Virus record (IMG/VR): IMGVR_UViG_3300001460_000173
Span: 1 to 25,841 of that record
Reading direction: 5' to 3' (one strand)
Source of the DNA: a virus
Length of the DNA stretch: 25,841 nucleotides
The notes below the pieces were generated by a model. It saw only the letters and a program-made list of their open reading frames with translations. It did not search any database and was not told the origin of the DNA. Shown one piece after another: positions 16,962 to 22,726 of the stretch (its first letter is position 1; each line of letters begins with the position of its first letter). Position numbers and translations under genes: made by a program.

Positions 16962-18491
16962 TCAACGCACAAGTGACCATATGCTAGGTTTTTTAGCAGA
17001 GCTTCTTGGCTTTCTGGTAAATACATCAAAGTCTTTTCTAGCATTTACAATCTGTGCAGGTTTCTGATTTGACATTAAAGCACGACCTTCTCCTGCTCCC
17101 AACATTAGATACTGTAGTGCATCGTGTATGTGTGAGTACATATTCTTATCAGGTTTATCTGCGTATCGTTCACCGCTTACTTCCATACGTTTATAACCAT
17201 AGCCGCCTTCAAATCCCTTAAGAAGCTGAGAACAACGTCTGTCAATTAAAAACGCAGGTTTGCCTTCAACCATTTTATTAAGTTGCTGCGCCACTGATTC
17301 CAAGCGGAGATCCACCGAATTACTCGGGGCGGGAAAAGCACGTAGACCTGCACCCCTAAGTATGTGGAAAGGGGTAGATTCGTCCGTCTGCGCCCTAAAA
17401 TCACCTGCTGGATCACCATATATATAGACATCGGAAGCTTCAGAAAACCTAGTAGCAATTTCATTTCTTAGCACCTCTGCAAATCTAACAATGCCCATAT
17501 CAAAAGCAACAACCTCTGACTGTATTAACCATCTGTTTCTAACCTTTTGACCAATAACAGCAGCAGGAGTAAGGCCAAAGTCTATTCCTATATACAATGG
17601 AGTTCCTGCGGCTACTGGTATTTCTTCTTTAGCAACATGAGTTTCACTAGCAAACATTGGGTATACTGGCTTTCCATCTTTTATAGTTCCAAGTCTATTC
17701 ATTACATAGACATCAATCCAAGATTTAGTCTTACCTTGTATTAAGTTTGTATAATAATTCTGAAGCATGTTCTTTTTGTTTTCAGCCTTATCATTGGACT
17801 TATAATTATCTACCTCACCATCTTCATTGTATACTTCTTTCATGCCAGATGGCTGTGTAAAGAACTGCCAGTTATTAGGCTTAACCAACATCTTGGCCTG
17901 ATCTCTAGGAATATGATCTGGTACTGGAACTTCACCAGACATAATCGGCCACCAATGGTCTTCTTCTGGTGCGTTGGTATCTGCAATAACGCCTGTCCAA
18001 CTAGGCCCACCTTCACGCATAGAAGGGAATCGTCCAACCCTCATTGTGCAAGCATCAATAATACTCTTGGGTATCTCCCTTGCCTCGTTAATCCAGATGC
18101 CTGTTAGTTCGAGGGACAGTAGTTTTTTAACATCTTCTGGACGATCAAGAGCAAGGAAGATAACCTCTAGGTCTATGTCTCCTTTCTTTATGTGATGGGT
18201 ATAAGGCACAGACCAAATAAATTTACCCCATTCATTTTCTGGAAACCAATCAAGCCAAGTCTTAATAGTAGTCGTTCTAAGCTGTGGGTTTGTGTTTCTT
18301 ATGATAGCCCATCGACTTCTGCGTATGCCACTATCGTTTTTACTCTGAGAAAGAGCGCGTCTAAATACTTCGATGCAGCAACCAACAGACTTACCAGAAC
18401 CAACAGGACCGCGAATACCACGAAAGAATGTATCGTCTTTCATAAAAGTCTTTAGGACTTCACCATCAGGTTTGTATTTAAAGTCTGTCAA
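16962..18491 (-). CDS. terL: Terminase large subunit (packaging ATPase/nuclease)
   Basis: About 509 residues. Walker A GPVGSGKS lies at residues 28-35 and the Walker B-like segment GIWINEARE at 131-139, with Asn where Asp is common before the catalytic Glu. The C-terminal RNase H-like nuclease has acidic residues in YIGIDFG (D304), YGDPAGD (D360) and HIHDALQYL (D457). The protein drives DNA into the procapsid and cuts concatemers. No ATG starts the frame: TTG at 18491 (giving MTDFKYKPDG) fits the family start best, with TTG at 18509 as an alternative. Either overlaps the upstream small gene, so expression is probably coupled. Confidence 0.95.
   Translation of the reverse strand: MTDFKYKPDGEVLKTFMKDDTFFRGIRGPVGSGKSVGCCIEVFRRALSQSKNDSGIRRSRWAIIRNTNPQLRTTTIKTWLDWFPENEWGKFIWSVPYTHHIKKGDIDLEVIFLALDRPEDVKKLLSLELTGIWINEAREIPKSIIDACTMRVGRFPSMREGGPSWTGVIADTNAPEEDHWWPIMSGEVPVPDHIPRDQAKMLVKPNNWQFFTQPSGMKEVYNEDGEVDNYKSNDKAENKKNMLQNYYTNLIQGKTKSWIDVYVMNRLGTIKDGKPVYPMFASETHVAKEEIPVAAGTPLYIGIDFGLTPAAVIGQKVRNRWLIQSEVVAFDMGIVRFAEVLRNEIATRFSEASDVYIYGDPAGDFRAQTDESTPFHILRGAGLRAFPAPSNSVDLRLESVAQQLNKMVEGKPAFLIDRRCSQLLKGFEGGYGYKRMEVSGERYADKPDKNMYSHIHDALQYLMLGAGEGRALMSNQKPAQIVNARKDFDVFTRKPRSSAKKPSIWSLVR
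16963..16973 (-). promoter_or_regulatory. Late motif (putative promoter) overlapping the end of the large terminase gene
   Basis: The minus strand reads CTTGTGCGTTG, ten of eleven bases like the other copies. It overlaps the last codons (LVR, stop) of the large terminase gene and lies 37 bases upstream of the GNAT start, so it would start a GNAT-portal-scaffold transcript. Confidence 0.45.
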
Positions 18492-18672
18492 TTTTGTGAT
18501 CCACAGCAAACCTAATCATACGCTCAATCATATCAGGGGCAATAACATCAATAAGCTTATCAGCCTCTATGTTAGTCTGAAAATCTTTAGGGTAATGTTT
18601 AAAGTGTACCTTTTTTACAATAGTACGAAGTAACTCTCGATCACGCATAGAAATAGAATGGCTGAAACTCAT
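18478..18672 (-). CDS. Small protein before large terminase, unknown
   Basis: 64 residues, MSFSHSISMRDRELLRTIVK onward, with KKVHFKHYPKDFQTN, EADKLIDVIAPDMIERMIRF and ending AVDHKIDRL. It reads as a compact helical, partly basic protein. I recall similar sequences directly upstream of terL in marine podoviruses; function unknown. It overlaps the upstream gene by ATGA and the terminase frame by 14-32 bases. The N-terminus could instead be the internal Met at 18648 (MRDREL), but that one lacks a ribosome site. Confidence 0.7.
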   Translation of the reverse strand: MSFSHSISMRDRELLRTIVKKVHFKHYPKDFQTNIEADKLIDVIAPDMIERMIRFAVDHKIDRL

Positions 18673-18917
18673 TCGTCCTCTAACTCTACCCTCTTAGGCG
18701 CAGCCTTCTTCTTGGGCTTTTCATACGCCTCGTTTATATTTGGTGTAGAAGGATCATCACCCTTGAGTCTGCCGTTGGAGCTTCTGGCTCTCTCAGGCTC
18801 TGGCCCTTCTACTAACCTGCGAGACTCTGAAGTTCTTGTCTTACCACTATAAGTTATCCCTGCTAGAACATGAGTTTCGCCTGTATACAATTCCCCACCT
18901 GTTAAATACCAAGCCAT
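18669..18917 (-). CDS. Small protein MAWYLTGG type, unknown
   Basis: 82 residues. The N-terminal half (MAWYLTGGELYTGETHVLAG, then GKTRTSESRRLVEG) looks like a short beta-rich unit; the C-terminal half is Pro/Lys/Glu-rich and ends in the basic-acidic tail KPKKKAAPKRVELEDE. A good ribosome site (AAGGAA, 5 bases before ATG) supports the start. I associate this opening with phages of marine alphaproteobacteria, without known function. It shares the ATGA junction with the next gene. Confidence 0.7.
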   Translation of the reverse strand: MAWYLTGGELYTGETHVLAGITYSGKTRTSESRRLVEGPEPERARSSNGRLKGDDPSTPNINEAYEKPKKKAAPKRVELEDE

Positions 18918-18918
18918 A

Positions 18919-19161
18919 TTATTTCCTTGAATAAAAATTCTTTAAAGTTTGCCGTTGTTTTTTCATTTTAGAAAAAGAAACATTGCTCTCACTAGGAGGA
19001 GGTCCAACCCTCATAGCGTCTGTTCCAAGCTTTTTAGTCATAGCCCTTTTATATGGAAGTCTTCTAGGCTTAGAAGATTTAAAAGGCTCTGCAACTGGAT
19101 CATTAGGAAATGAAGTGTTAGAACCGCCTCCCCTAATAAATTCTAATAAATTTATACCCAT
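18919..19161 (-). CDS. Small basic protein, unknown
   Basis: 80 residues, MGINLLEFIRGGGSNTSFPN, with SSKPRRLPYKRAMTKKLGTD and a C-terminal basic end FSKMKKQRQTLKNFYSRK. It is strongly positively charged, so it may bind nucleic acid or capsid proteins; this is inference. The start overlaps the previous stop (TAATG) and one base separates its stop from the next ATG. Part of the eight-gene chain between the two terminase subunits. Confidence 0.6.
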   Translation of the reverse strand: MGINLLEFIRGGGSNTSFPNDPVAEPFKSSKPRRLPYKRAMTKKLGTDAMRVGPPPSESNVSFSKMKKQRQTLKNFYSRK

Positions 19162-19289
19162 TAGTAATTTCCTGTCATTAAAGTCTTCTTCTTATTCTTC
19201 ACAGGCTTCTTCTTTTCATCTGAAGTTTTCTTAGCCGCAGCTATTCCCTTCTTAGTGTATGGGAACTTCTTTCCATTAACATTAGGCAT
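19161..19289 (-). CDS. 42-residue Lys-rich protein (MPNVNGKKFPYT type)
   Basis: A small gene between two others: MPNVNGKKFPYTKKGIAAAK followed by a Lys-rich tail and ending TLMTGNY. The opening PNVxGKKFPYTxxG is a recurring small phage protein pattern that I recognise, without known function. It has a strong ribosome site (AAGGAGA, eight bases before the ATG). The ATG lies inside the 3' end of the upstream gene (8-base overlap) and the TAA overlaps the next ATG. Confidence 0.75.
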   Translation of the reverse strand: MPNVNGKKFPYTKKGIAAAKKTSDEKKKPVKNKKKTLMTGNY

Positions 19290-19521
19290 TTCTATATCTC
19301 CTTACCTTGTTAGCAATTTCTTTCGGTTGAGCCACAAACTGTTTACCCTTTGCCTTACCCTTTCGTTTGGCTCTGGTTGTAGCGCGATACTCAGCATCAC
19401 TAAGAGCAGTGATAGCCTTAGAAGGTAAGTAGCGTTCACCAGTTTCGCTAGACTTCTTACCAGACTTAGTTCTCCACTTCTGTTTGCCCCAGTTTAGTAA
19501 TGATCTTTGTGGTGCTTTCAC
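19282..19521 (-). CDS. Small basic protein (KAPQRSLLNW type)
   Basis: 79 residues starting at GTG 19521 (VKAPQRSLLNWGKQKWRTKS, first residue Met when initiated), with TGERYLPSKAITALSDAEYR and a basic end QPKEIANKVRRYRNA. The pattern W..QKWRTKSGK..S.TGERYLP..A...L...EYA.TTRAKR recurs in phage small proteins and, as far as I recall, in a Pfam DUF. Function unknown; the high charge suggests nucleic-acid or virion binding. The start shares a base with the upstream stop (TAGTG). Confidence 0.75.
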   Translation of the reverse strand: MKAPQRSLLNWGKQKWRTKSGKKSSETGERYLPSKAITALSDAEYRATTRAKRKGKAKGKQFVAQPKEIANKVRRYRNA

Positions 19522-19685
19522 TATGAACCAACCTGTTGTTGCGCTTTCTTATGAGAAGCAGAGAAAGTAGTACCACCCTTCATAAGCCTTTTCATTAAAG
19601 ACATATGTTTCTTTGTATGATGATTACTATGCTTCTCTAATGTTTTCTTTTGCTTCTTACTTAAAGCATCACCTACACTCTTCAC
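19521..19685 (-). CDS. 54-residue His/Lys-rich protein (KKHM repeat type)
   Basis: Starts at GTG 19685: MKSVGDALSKKQKKTLEKHS, then NHHTKKHMSLMKRLMKGGTT and ending QQQVGS. GGAGG lies nine bases upstream. The pattern LSKKQKK.L..HS.HH.KKHM..M...M..G.[ST]FS.AH..A...VG is one that I recognise from many phage genomes near terminase and capsid genes, still unnamed. The GTG overlaps the upstream TGA (GTGA), and its TAG overlaps the next GTG. The family match and junctions make a spurious call unlikely. Confidence 0.75.
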   Translation of the reverse strand: MKSVGDALSKKQKKTLEKHSNHHTKKHMSLMKRLMKGGTTFSASHKKAQQQVGS

Positions 19686-19855
19686 GATTTGTAACCTCCA
19701 CCTCTAGACTTATAAGTCTTAGCAAGCAATTGTGCCTTTCGAGCCGACCATTGTCCTGCCGCAGTGCCATGAGTAGCCCTACCTTTAATAGACTTAAATA
19801 AACTCTCACGCATTTTAGGCTTCGTGTAAACCCCTGCCTGATTAACTTTACTCAT
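19682..19855 (-). CDS. 57-residue basic protein (MSKVNQAGVYTKP type)
   Basis: MSKVNQAGVYTKPKMRESLF, then KSIKGRATHGTAAGQWSARK, ending AQLLAKTYKSRGGGYKS. The pattern VN.AG.YTKP.MR..LF..IK....G..AGQWSARKAQ.LA..YK..GGGY is a small phage family that I recognise, without function. The ATG overlaps the upstream stop (ATGA). Its 3' end encodes the ribosome site of the following GTG-started gene (GGAGG), so translation of the two is linked. Confidence 0.75.
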   Translation of the reverse strand: MSKVNQAGVYTKPKMRESLFKSIKGRATHGTAAGQWSARKAQLLAKTYKSRGGGYKS

Positions 19856-20121
19856 GTCTGCCTGTTCCTTCTAACAAATGACTTGGCAGCAGCAACACTT
19901 CCAAACCCCCACTTCTTCAATGCCAAAGCCTTCCTAGTAGGCTCACCCTTCTCATCCTTCATCGGACCCTTCATCCCAGAAAACCTAGCAGCAAAAGACA
20001 CACGCCTAGGATTCTTACCCTTAGAAACAGGAGGCTTTAAATCCGCACCCTCAGTGCGTTTAAAATATCTCCTGCCATCTGGTGTTAACCCACCTGTAGA
20101 ACTCTTGTGTATCTTTCTCAT
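19852..20121 (-). CDS. Small basic protein (DUF6321-like)
   Basis: 89 residues, MRKIHKSSTGGLTPDGRRYF, then KRTEGADLKPPVSKGKNPRR, VSFAARFSGMKGPMKDEKGE and PTRKALALKKWGFGSVAAAK. The block SF.AR..GMKGPMKDEKG.PTRKALAL.KW is highly recurrent in phages and I believe corresponds to Pfam DUF6321 (number from memory). No activity is known. It is first in the chain of small genes after the small terminase and has a good ribosome site (AAAGG five to six bases before the ATG). Confidence 0.75.
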   Translation of the reverse strand: MRKIHKSSTGGLTPDGRRYFKRTEGADLKPPVSKGKNPRRVSFAARFSGMKGPMKDEKGEPTRKALALKKWGFGSVAAAKSFVRRNRQT

Positions 20122-20146
20122 CTCGTACCTTTCTAGAAAAAAATGC

Positions 20147-20168
20147 TAGTGATAGACCCCTGTCACTA
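20147..20168. other. Small inverted repeat between small terminase and the small-gene chain
   Basis: TAGTGA and TCACTA are separated by ten bases (TAGACCCCTG) in the 77-base gap after the small terminase stop. No T-run follows on either strand, so it is a weak terminator candidate at best; it may be an RNA processing hairpin. Confidence 0.3.
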
Positions 20169-20198
20169 TGTAACGCGCAGTTTTTGACCCTACCCCCC

Positions 20199-20585
20199 TC
20201 ACGATAGGTCGATGGACACTTTAATGTCCCCAGCTACTTGCACCTGTGAGCGATCTATAGGCTTGAACCCAGCACGATCTAACAGATCCTTCGATGCTTC
20301 AAGCTGCACATACTCTGACTTAGCCCCACCTGATAACTGCACTACCCTGCCTAATGCTTTAGCTGCACTCAGTCCAAATGCCTCACTCATTGCTTCCATC
20401 AGGTACATTCGCACATGTGCAGTTTTCATAGCCTTGTATGCTGAGACTCTACCGCTATTGCCTTCAGCGTATCCTGCTTCATGTGCAGCCTTTGTCAAGT
20501 TACCACCATTTGATACATACGCTTCAACCAATCTACGTTGTCGATCAGTTAGATCACGCTTAGTCTTTACTGCAATCTGTGTCAT
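20199..20585 (-). CDS. terS: Terminase small subunit
   Basis: 128 residues from ATG 20585, chosen because GGAG lies just upstream (GGAGATAAA then ATG); a longer frame from 20684 lacks this. LTDRQRRLVEAYVSNGGNLT, KAAHEAGYAEGNSGRVSAYK and the following Met-rich helix have the form of the helix-turn-helix DNA-binding N-terminus of small terminases (ltekQ..FveaYv..gN.t.AA..AGYs), followed by an oligomerisation helix (SKDLLDRAGFKPIDRSQVQV). It would recognise the packaging site and hand DNA to the large subunit. Unusually, eight small genes separate it from the large subunit. Confidence 0.85.
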   Translation of the reverse strand: MTQIAVKTKRDLTDRQRRLVEAYVSNGGNLTKAAHEAGYAEGNSGRVSAYKAMKTAHVRMYLMEAMSEAFGLSAAKALGRVVQLSGGAKSEYVQLEASKDLLDRAGFKPIDRSQVQVAGDIKVSIDLS

Positions 20586-20628
20586 TTTATCTCCTGCACT
20601 GAACCCCCTCTCCCTCTCTCCCCCTTTC

Positions 20629-20664
20629 ATAGCACAACAGTATAAACCCTTGTCAACGCACAAA
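20629..20664 (-). promoter_or_regulatory. Late promoter region before small terminase (late motif plus sigma70-like elements)
   Basis: The late motif TTTGTGCGTTG is at 20654-20664 on the minus strand. Its last bases overlap a consensus-like -35 box TTGACA (20651-20656), with TGCTAT sixteen bases downstream (20629-20634) as a possible -10; TATACT also occurs closer. This is the only copy with a recognisable sigma70 layout, so it could be served both by host polymerase and by whatever reads the motif. Confidence 0.45.
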
Positions 20665-20789
20665 TGACACATACGCAACAACATTCATACTATAAGACTC
20701 TATAAAGGGATCTAGAACAACAAGCTTTCTTCCTTCCTCACTCCAGTATTCTCTCAGTCATTGCATGTATCCCCCAAGCTATAAGCTGC

Positions 20790-20990
20790 GGTCATCCTCG
20801 CCAAAGACCTTGACAACTGAGAAAAGTCATTCGCAACAACTTCCCTTTTGCATTGGCTAGATTGTTCTTGTGGTTGCTGTGTCTAGTTGTGGCTAGGTCA
20901 ACTGGTGTGGGAAGAAGTTGCGAATAACAACCTGTCGTGGACAGGTTTTCTCTGCTGTCTTGTTAAGGTCTGTGTCGAGGATGGTCCTCG
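20790..20990 (+). other. Nested long inverted repeats (candidate structured leader RNA or operator)
   Basis: The outer arms 20790-20811 and 20965-20986 can pair over 22 positions with two mismatches and two G-T wobbles. The inner arms 20829-20845 and 20909-20925 pair at 15 of 17. Between inner and outer right arms sits a perfect 8-pair hairpin (20929-20947). CGAGGA at 20976-20981 can pair either with the left outer arm or with TCCTCG at 20985-20990, giving two exclusive folds, ending 12 bases before the GGAG of the first early gene. The strand is assigned because the structure leads into that gene; it could also act as DNA. Confidence 0.5.
20929..20947 (+). terminator. Perfect hairpin, attenuator-like
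   Basis: AACCTGTC-GTG-GACAGGTT is an 8-pair perfect stem with a three-base loop, followed by TTCTCTG, which is only a weak U-tract. It lies ~70 bases before the first early gene inside the larger fold. It may be an attenuator, a processing site or a protein-binding dyad. Confidence 0.4.
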
Positions 20991-21015
20991 CAAATATAAC
21001 TTGGAGAATACAATT

Positions 21016-21420
21016 ATGACTAAGAAAACACTTACACTCGTAGAAAGAAAGCTTGCCGTTCTAGATTGGTTTAACGGACTACAAGATGTTGCACCGAATG
21101 AGCGATTTATCGAAAGCATCGCCAAGGACGAATGCTATACCTCAAAGAACTCTCTCGACTATAAGAAAAGAATGTTAGCTGATAGATTGGCTGACTATGA
21201 AGATGCAGCTGAGCAGAAACAGCACATCAAAATGGATGCACTGCAAAAGCTTATAGATAATGTCGAAGATGAACTGGCATTACTTGAAACCAGACATGAG
21301 GCTGACCTCAGTGTTTATGAACAAGTAACAGGTAAATCTTGGGAACCTGCTCCTAAAAAGACACGTCCAGTGTCTATGTCAAAAGAAAGACTAGCAGCCC
21401 TAAAAGCAAGGGTGGCGTAG
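21016..21420 (+). CDS. First early protein, unknown
   Basis: 134 residues from ATG 21016 (GGAG nine bases upstream); a longer frame from 20887 would run through the inverted repeats and is less likely. MTKKTLTLVERKLAVLDWFN is followed by a charged coiled-coil-like middle (ADRLADYEDAAEQKQHIKMD, then ALQKLIDNVEDELALLETRH) and a basic C-terminus ending SKERLAALKARVA. The family is not recognised. Being first in the early block, just behind the structured leader and directly followed by a terminator, it could be an early host-takeover or regulatory protein; this is only inferred from place. Confidence 0.75.
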   Translation: MTKKTLTLVERKLAVLDWFNGLQDVAPNERFIESIAKDECYTSKNSLDYKKRMLADRLADYEDAAEQKQHIKMDALQKLIDNVEDELALLETRHEADLSVYEQVTGKSWEPAPKKTRPVSMSKERLAALKARVA

Positions 21421-21432
21421 ATAGCTACCGAC

Positions 21433-21461
21433 AAGGGGTAGCAATCAGCTGCCCCTTTCTT
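21433..21461 (+). terminator. Rho-independent terminator after the first early gene
   Basis: AAGGGGTAGC-AATCA-GCTGCCCCTT forms a ten-pair stem with one wobble and a five-base loop, followed by TCTT (the right arm itself ends in Ts). It begins 12 bases after the stop of the first early gene and would separate that transcript from the genes beyond, so the first early gene forms its own short unit. Confidence 0.75.
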
Positions 21462-21575
21462 AACAACCAAGCGTCAACCTAATCTCCCACCTCAAGCATT
21501 GCAAATGCGGAGAGGGGGCGTCACTTCCCGTCAGCATTCAAACTTTGACGCAACTACAACGGAGTACATTAGCGA

Positions 21576-21665
21576 ATGAAAAAAGCATTTGATATTATGA
21601 TTGAGTTAGCGAAAGCTATTATCATATTTGTTTTACTATATCTTTTTATATCAACATTTACATAG
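21576..21665 (+). CDS. 29-residue single-pass membrane peptide
   Basis: MKKAFDIMIELAKAIIIFVL followed by LYLFISTFT: a short positively charged start and one strongly hydrophobic helix (about residues 11-27). GGAG lies 11 bases before the ATG, somewhat far. The stop is nine bases before the next ATG, and the TAG overlaps that gene's GGAG. Such a peptide could act at the inner membrane (holin-like, superinfection exclusion or host-inhibitory), but nothing decides. The 155-base gap before it shows only small inverted repeats (GCATT/AATGC near 21499). Confidence 0.5.
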   Translation: MKKAFDIMIELAKAIIIFVLLYLFISTFT

Positions 21666-21674
21666 GAGTTAGAC

Positions 21675-22517
21675 ATGTTGGACTTTACTAATCCTACTTG
21701 GGATTTCCCAGTAGAACTACAAGAAACTTATGATCGTACTGGTCGTAAGATCGAAGGCAATCGTGTGGTTGTACGCACTGACACTGGCGAACACATGAGC
21801 CGTGGACTTGGCGACAAGTACAAGATCATTACACACAGTGATGTAGTCAATAGTATTATGGATTCTATTGATGAAACAGCTAACACTCTTGGCACTAGCT
21901 ACGAAGAAAAGTTTCATCTTGTTGATGGTGGTCGTAAACTACGAGGTGAAGTAAACTTTCCTGATCTTAAGATAGAACCACAACTTGATGACATCATTAC
22001 ATTTCGTATTCAGTTTTATAATTCATACGATGCTAGTTGGGCATTCCAACAACAGGCTGAAGGCTTGCGTCTTTGGTGTATGAATGGTTGCACTACGCCA
22101 CATACTGTAGCTAAGACTTGGGCAAAGCATACTACTAATGTATCTGTTCAATCATCAGCAGCTAAGATTCAAGCAGGTCTTGAAGCATTCAAAGATTCAG
22201 ATTCTTTGTTTAAATCTTATATCAATTGGAAGATAACTAATGATGATGCTGAAAGATTTCTTAACGATGCCTTGTGCAAAGTAAAGCAACGAGGCAATCC
22301 ACAGTATGCTCACTTCAATAAAAGCAGACGCGAAGACCTCTTGCGTATGTGGGATGGCAACCGAGCACACATTGGTAACAATCAATGGGCATTGTACAAT
22401 ACATTGACTGAGTGGGCTACACATACGGATCACTTGGGCAATCCAGAGAATGCTCGACGCTTACGAGAAAATGAGATTGCAAAAGCAATGAGCTCAGACA
22501 GGTGGTATGATCTATGA
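21675..22517 (+). CDS. DUF932-family protein
   Basis: 280 residues matching the DUF932 / phage-plasmid-like protein pattern: RTDTGEHMSRGLGDKYKIIT with an SDVVNSIMDSID segment, FRIQFYNSYDASWAFQQQAE, LRLWCMNGCTTPHTVAKTWA (the conserved R..C.NG....), and a long helical C-terminus. The family occurs on phages and plasmids; its molecular role is unknown, with links to DNA replication or repair suggested only by neighbours. GGAG lies seven bases before the ATG. The stop overlaps the next start as ATGA. Confidence 0.85.
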   Translation: MLDFTNPTWDFPVELQETYDRTGRKIEGNRVVVRTDTGEHMSRGLGDKYKIITHSDVVNSIMDSIDETANTLGTSYEEKFHLVDGGRKLRGEVNFPDLKIEPQLDDIITFRIQFYNSYDASWAFQQQAEGLRLWCMNGCTTPHTVAKTWAKHTTNVSVQSSAAKIQAGLEAFKDSDSLFKSYINWKITNDDAERFLNDALCKVKQRGNPQYAHFNKSRREDLLRMWDGNRAHIGNNQWALYNTLTEWATHTDHLGNPENARRLRENEIAKAMSSDRWYDL

Positions 22518-22726
22518 AAGTACAATTCAAACCTCATCAACTTAGATTTATAGCTGAACAGATATGTCCACATGTTCACTGGCCTACAGGTATTGAAGCA
22601 ATAGCTACTGCTTTGACCAGTGAGTGCGATGACTTTAATTTAGTTCAGTTTATTAATGAAGCTAATGAAGCTTGGGAAGCAAACTATCAATTAAACCTAG
22701 AGGAGATTGACGATTGGGTAGACTAA
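22514..22726 (+). CDS. Small acidic protein, unknown
   Basis: 70 residues, MKVQFKPHQLRFIAEQICPH, with HWPTGIEAIATALTSECDDF and an acidic Trp-containing end EEIDDWVD. The overlap ATGA with the DUF932 gene indicates coupled translation. The family is not recognised. Its 3' end contains GAGGAGA, which serves as ribosome site for the next gene. Confidence 0.65.
   Translation: MKVQFKPHQLRFIAEQICPHVHWPTGIEAIATALTSECDDFNLVQFINEANEAWEANYQLNLEEIDDWVD

Larger units (their letters stand above)
20686..21015. promoter_or_regulatory. Divergent intergenic region between late and early blocks
   Basis: About 330 bases hold no credible gene. 20686-20789 shows only AT-rich and pyrimidine-rich stretches (two TATAA runs near 20691 and 20701). 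The right part, 20790-20990, holds nested inverted repeats described separately. A TTGACA at 20810 (plus strand) has no good -10 partner; TATAAC at 20995 lies too close to the ribosome site to be a convincing -10. Both transcription blocks must start in or near this region. Confidence 0.6.

Noticed and set aside
19613-20149. Plus-strand open frames at 19613-19801 and 19883-20149
   Set aside because: They lie opposite the coupled chain of small minus-strand genes, which have recognised patterns and ribosome sites.
20212-20667. Plus-strand 151-codon open frame
   Set aside because: Lies opposite the small terminase, whose sequence and ribosome site are convincing; the antisense protein is Ser/Cys/Pro-rich with no family pattern.
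20586-20684. Longer N-terminus of the small terminase from 20684
   Set aside because: The extra 33 residues (MLLRMCHLCVDKG start) do not look like the family, and the late motif and promoter boxes fall in this stretch; ATG 20585 has a good ribosome site.
20810-20838. Sigma70 promoter with TTGACA at 20810 for the early block
   Set aside because: At 16-18 base spacing no sequence resembling a -10 box is present on the plus strand.
20790-20990. tRNA gene or integrase attachment site in the divergent region
   Set aside because: No cloverleaf with anticodon arm or T-loop consensus was found, and no integrase gene is present in the window.
20887-21015. Longer N-terminus of the first early protein from 20887
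   Set aside because: It would translate the inverted-repeat region; ATG 21016 has GGAG upstream and a normal protein start.
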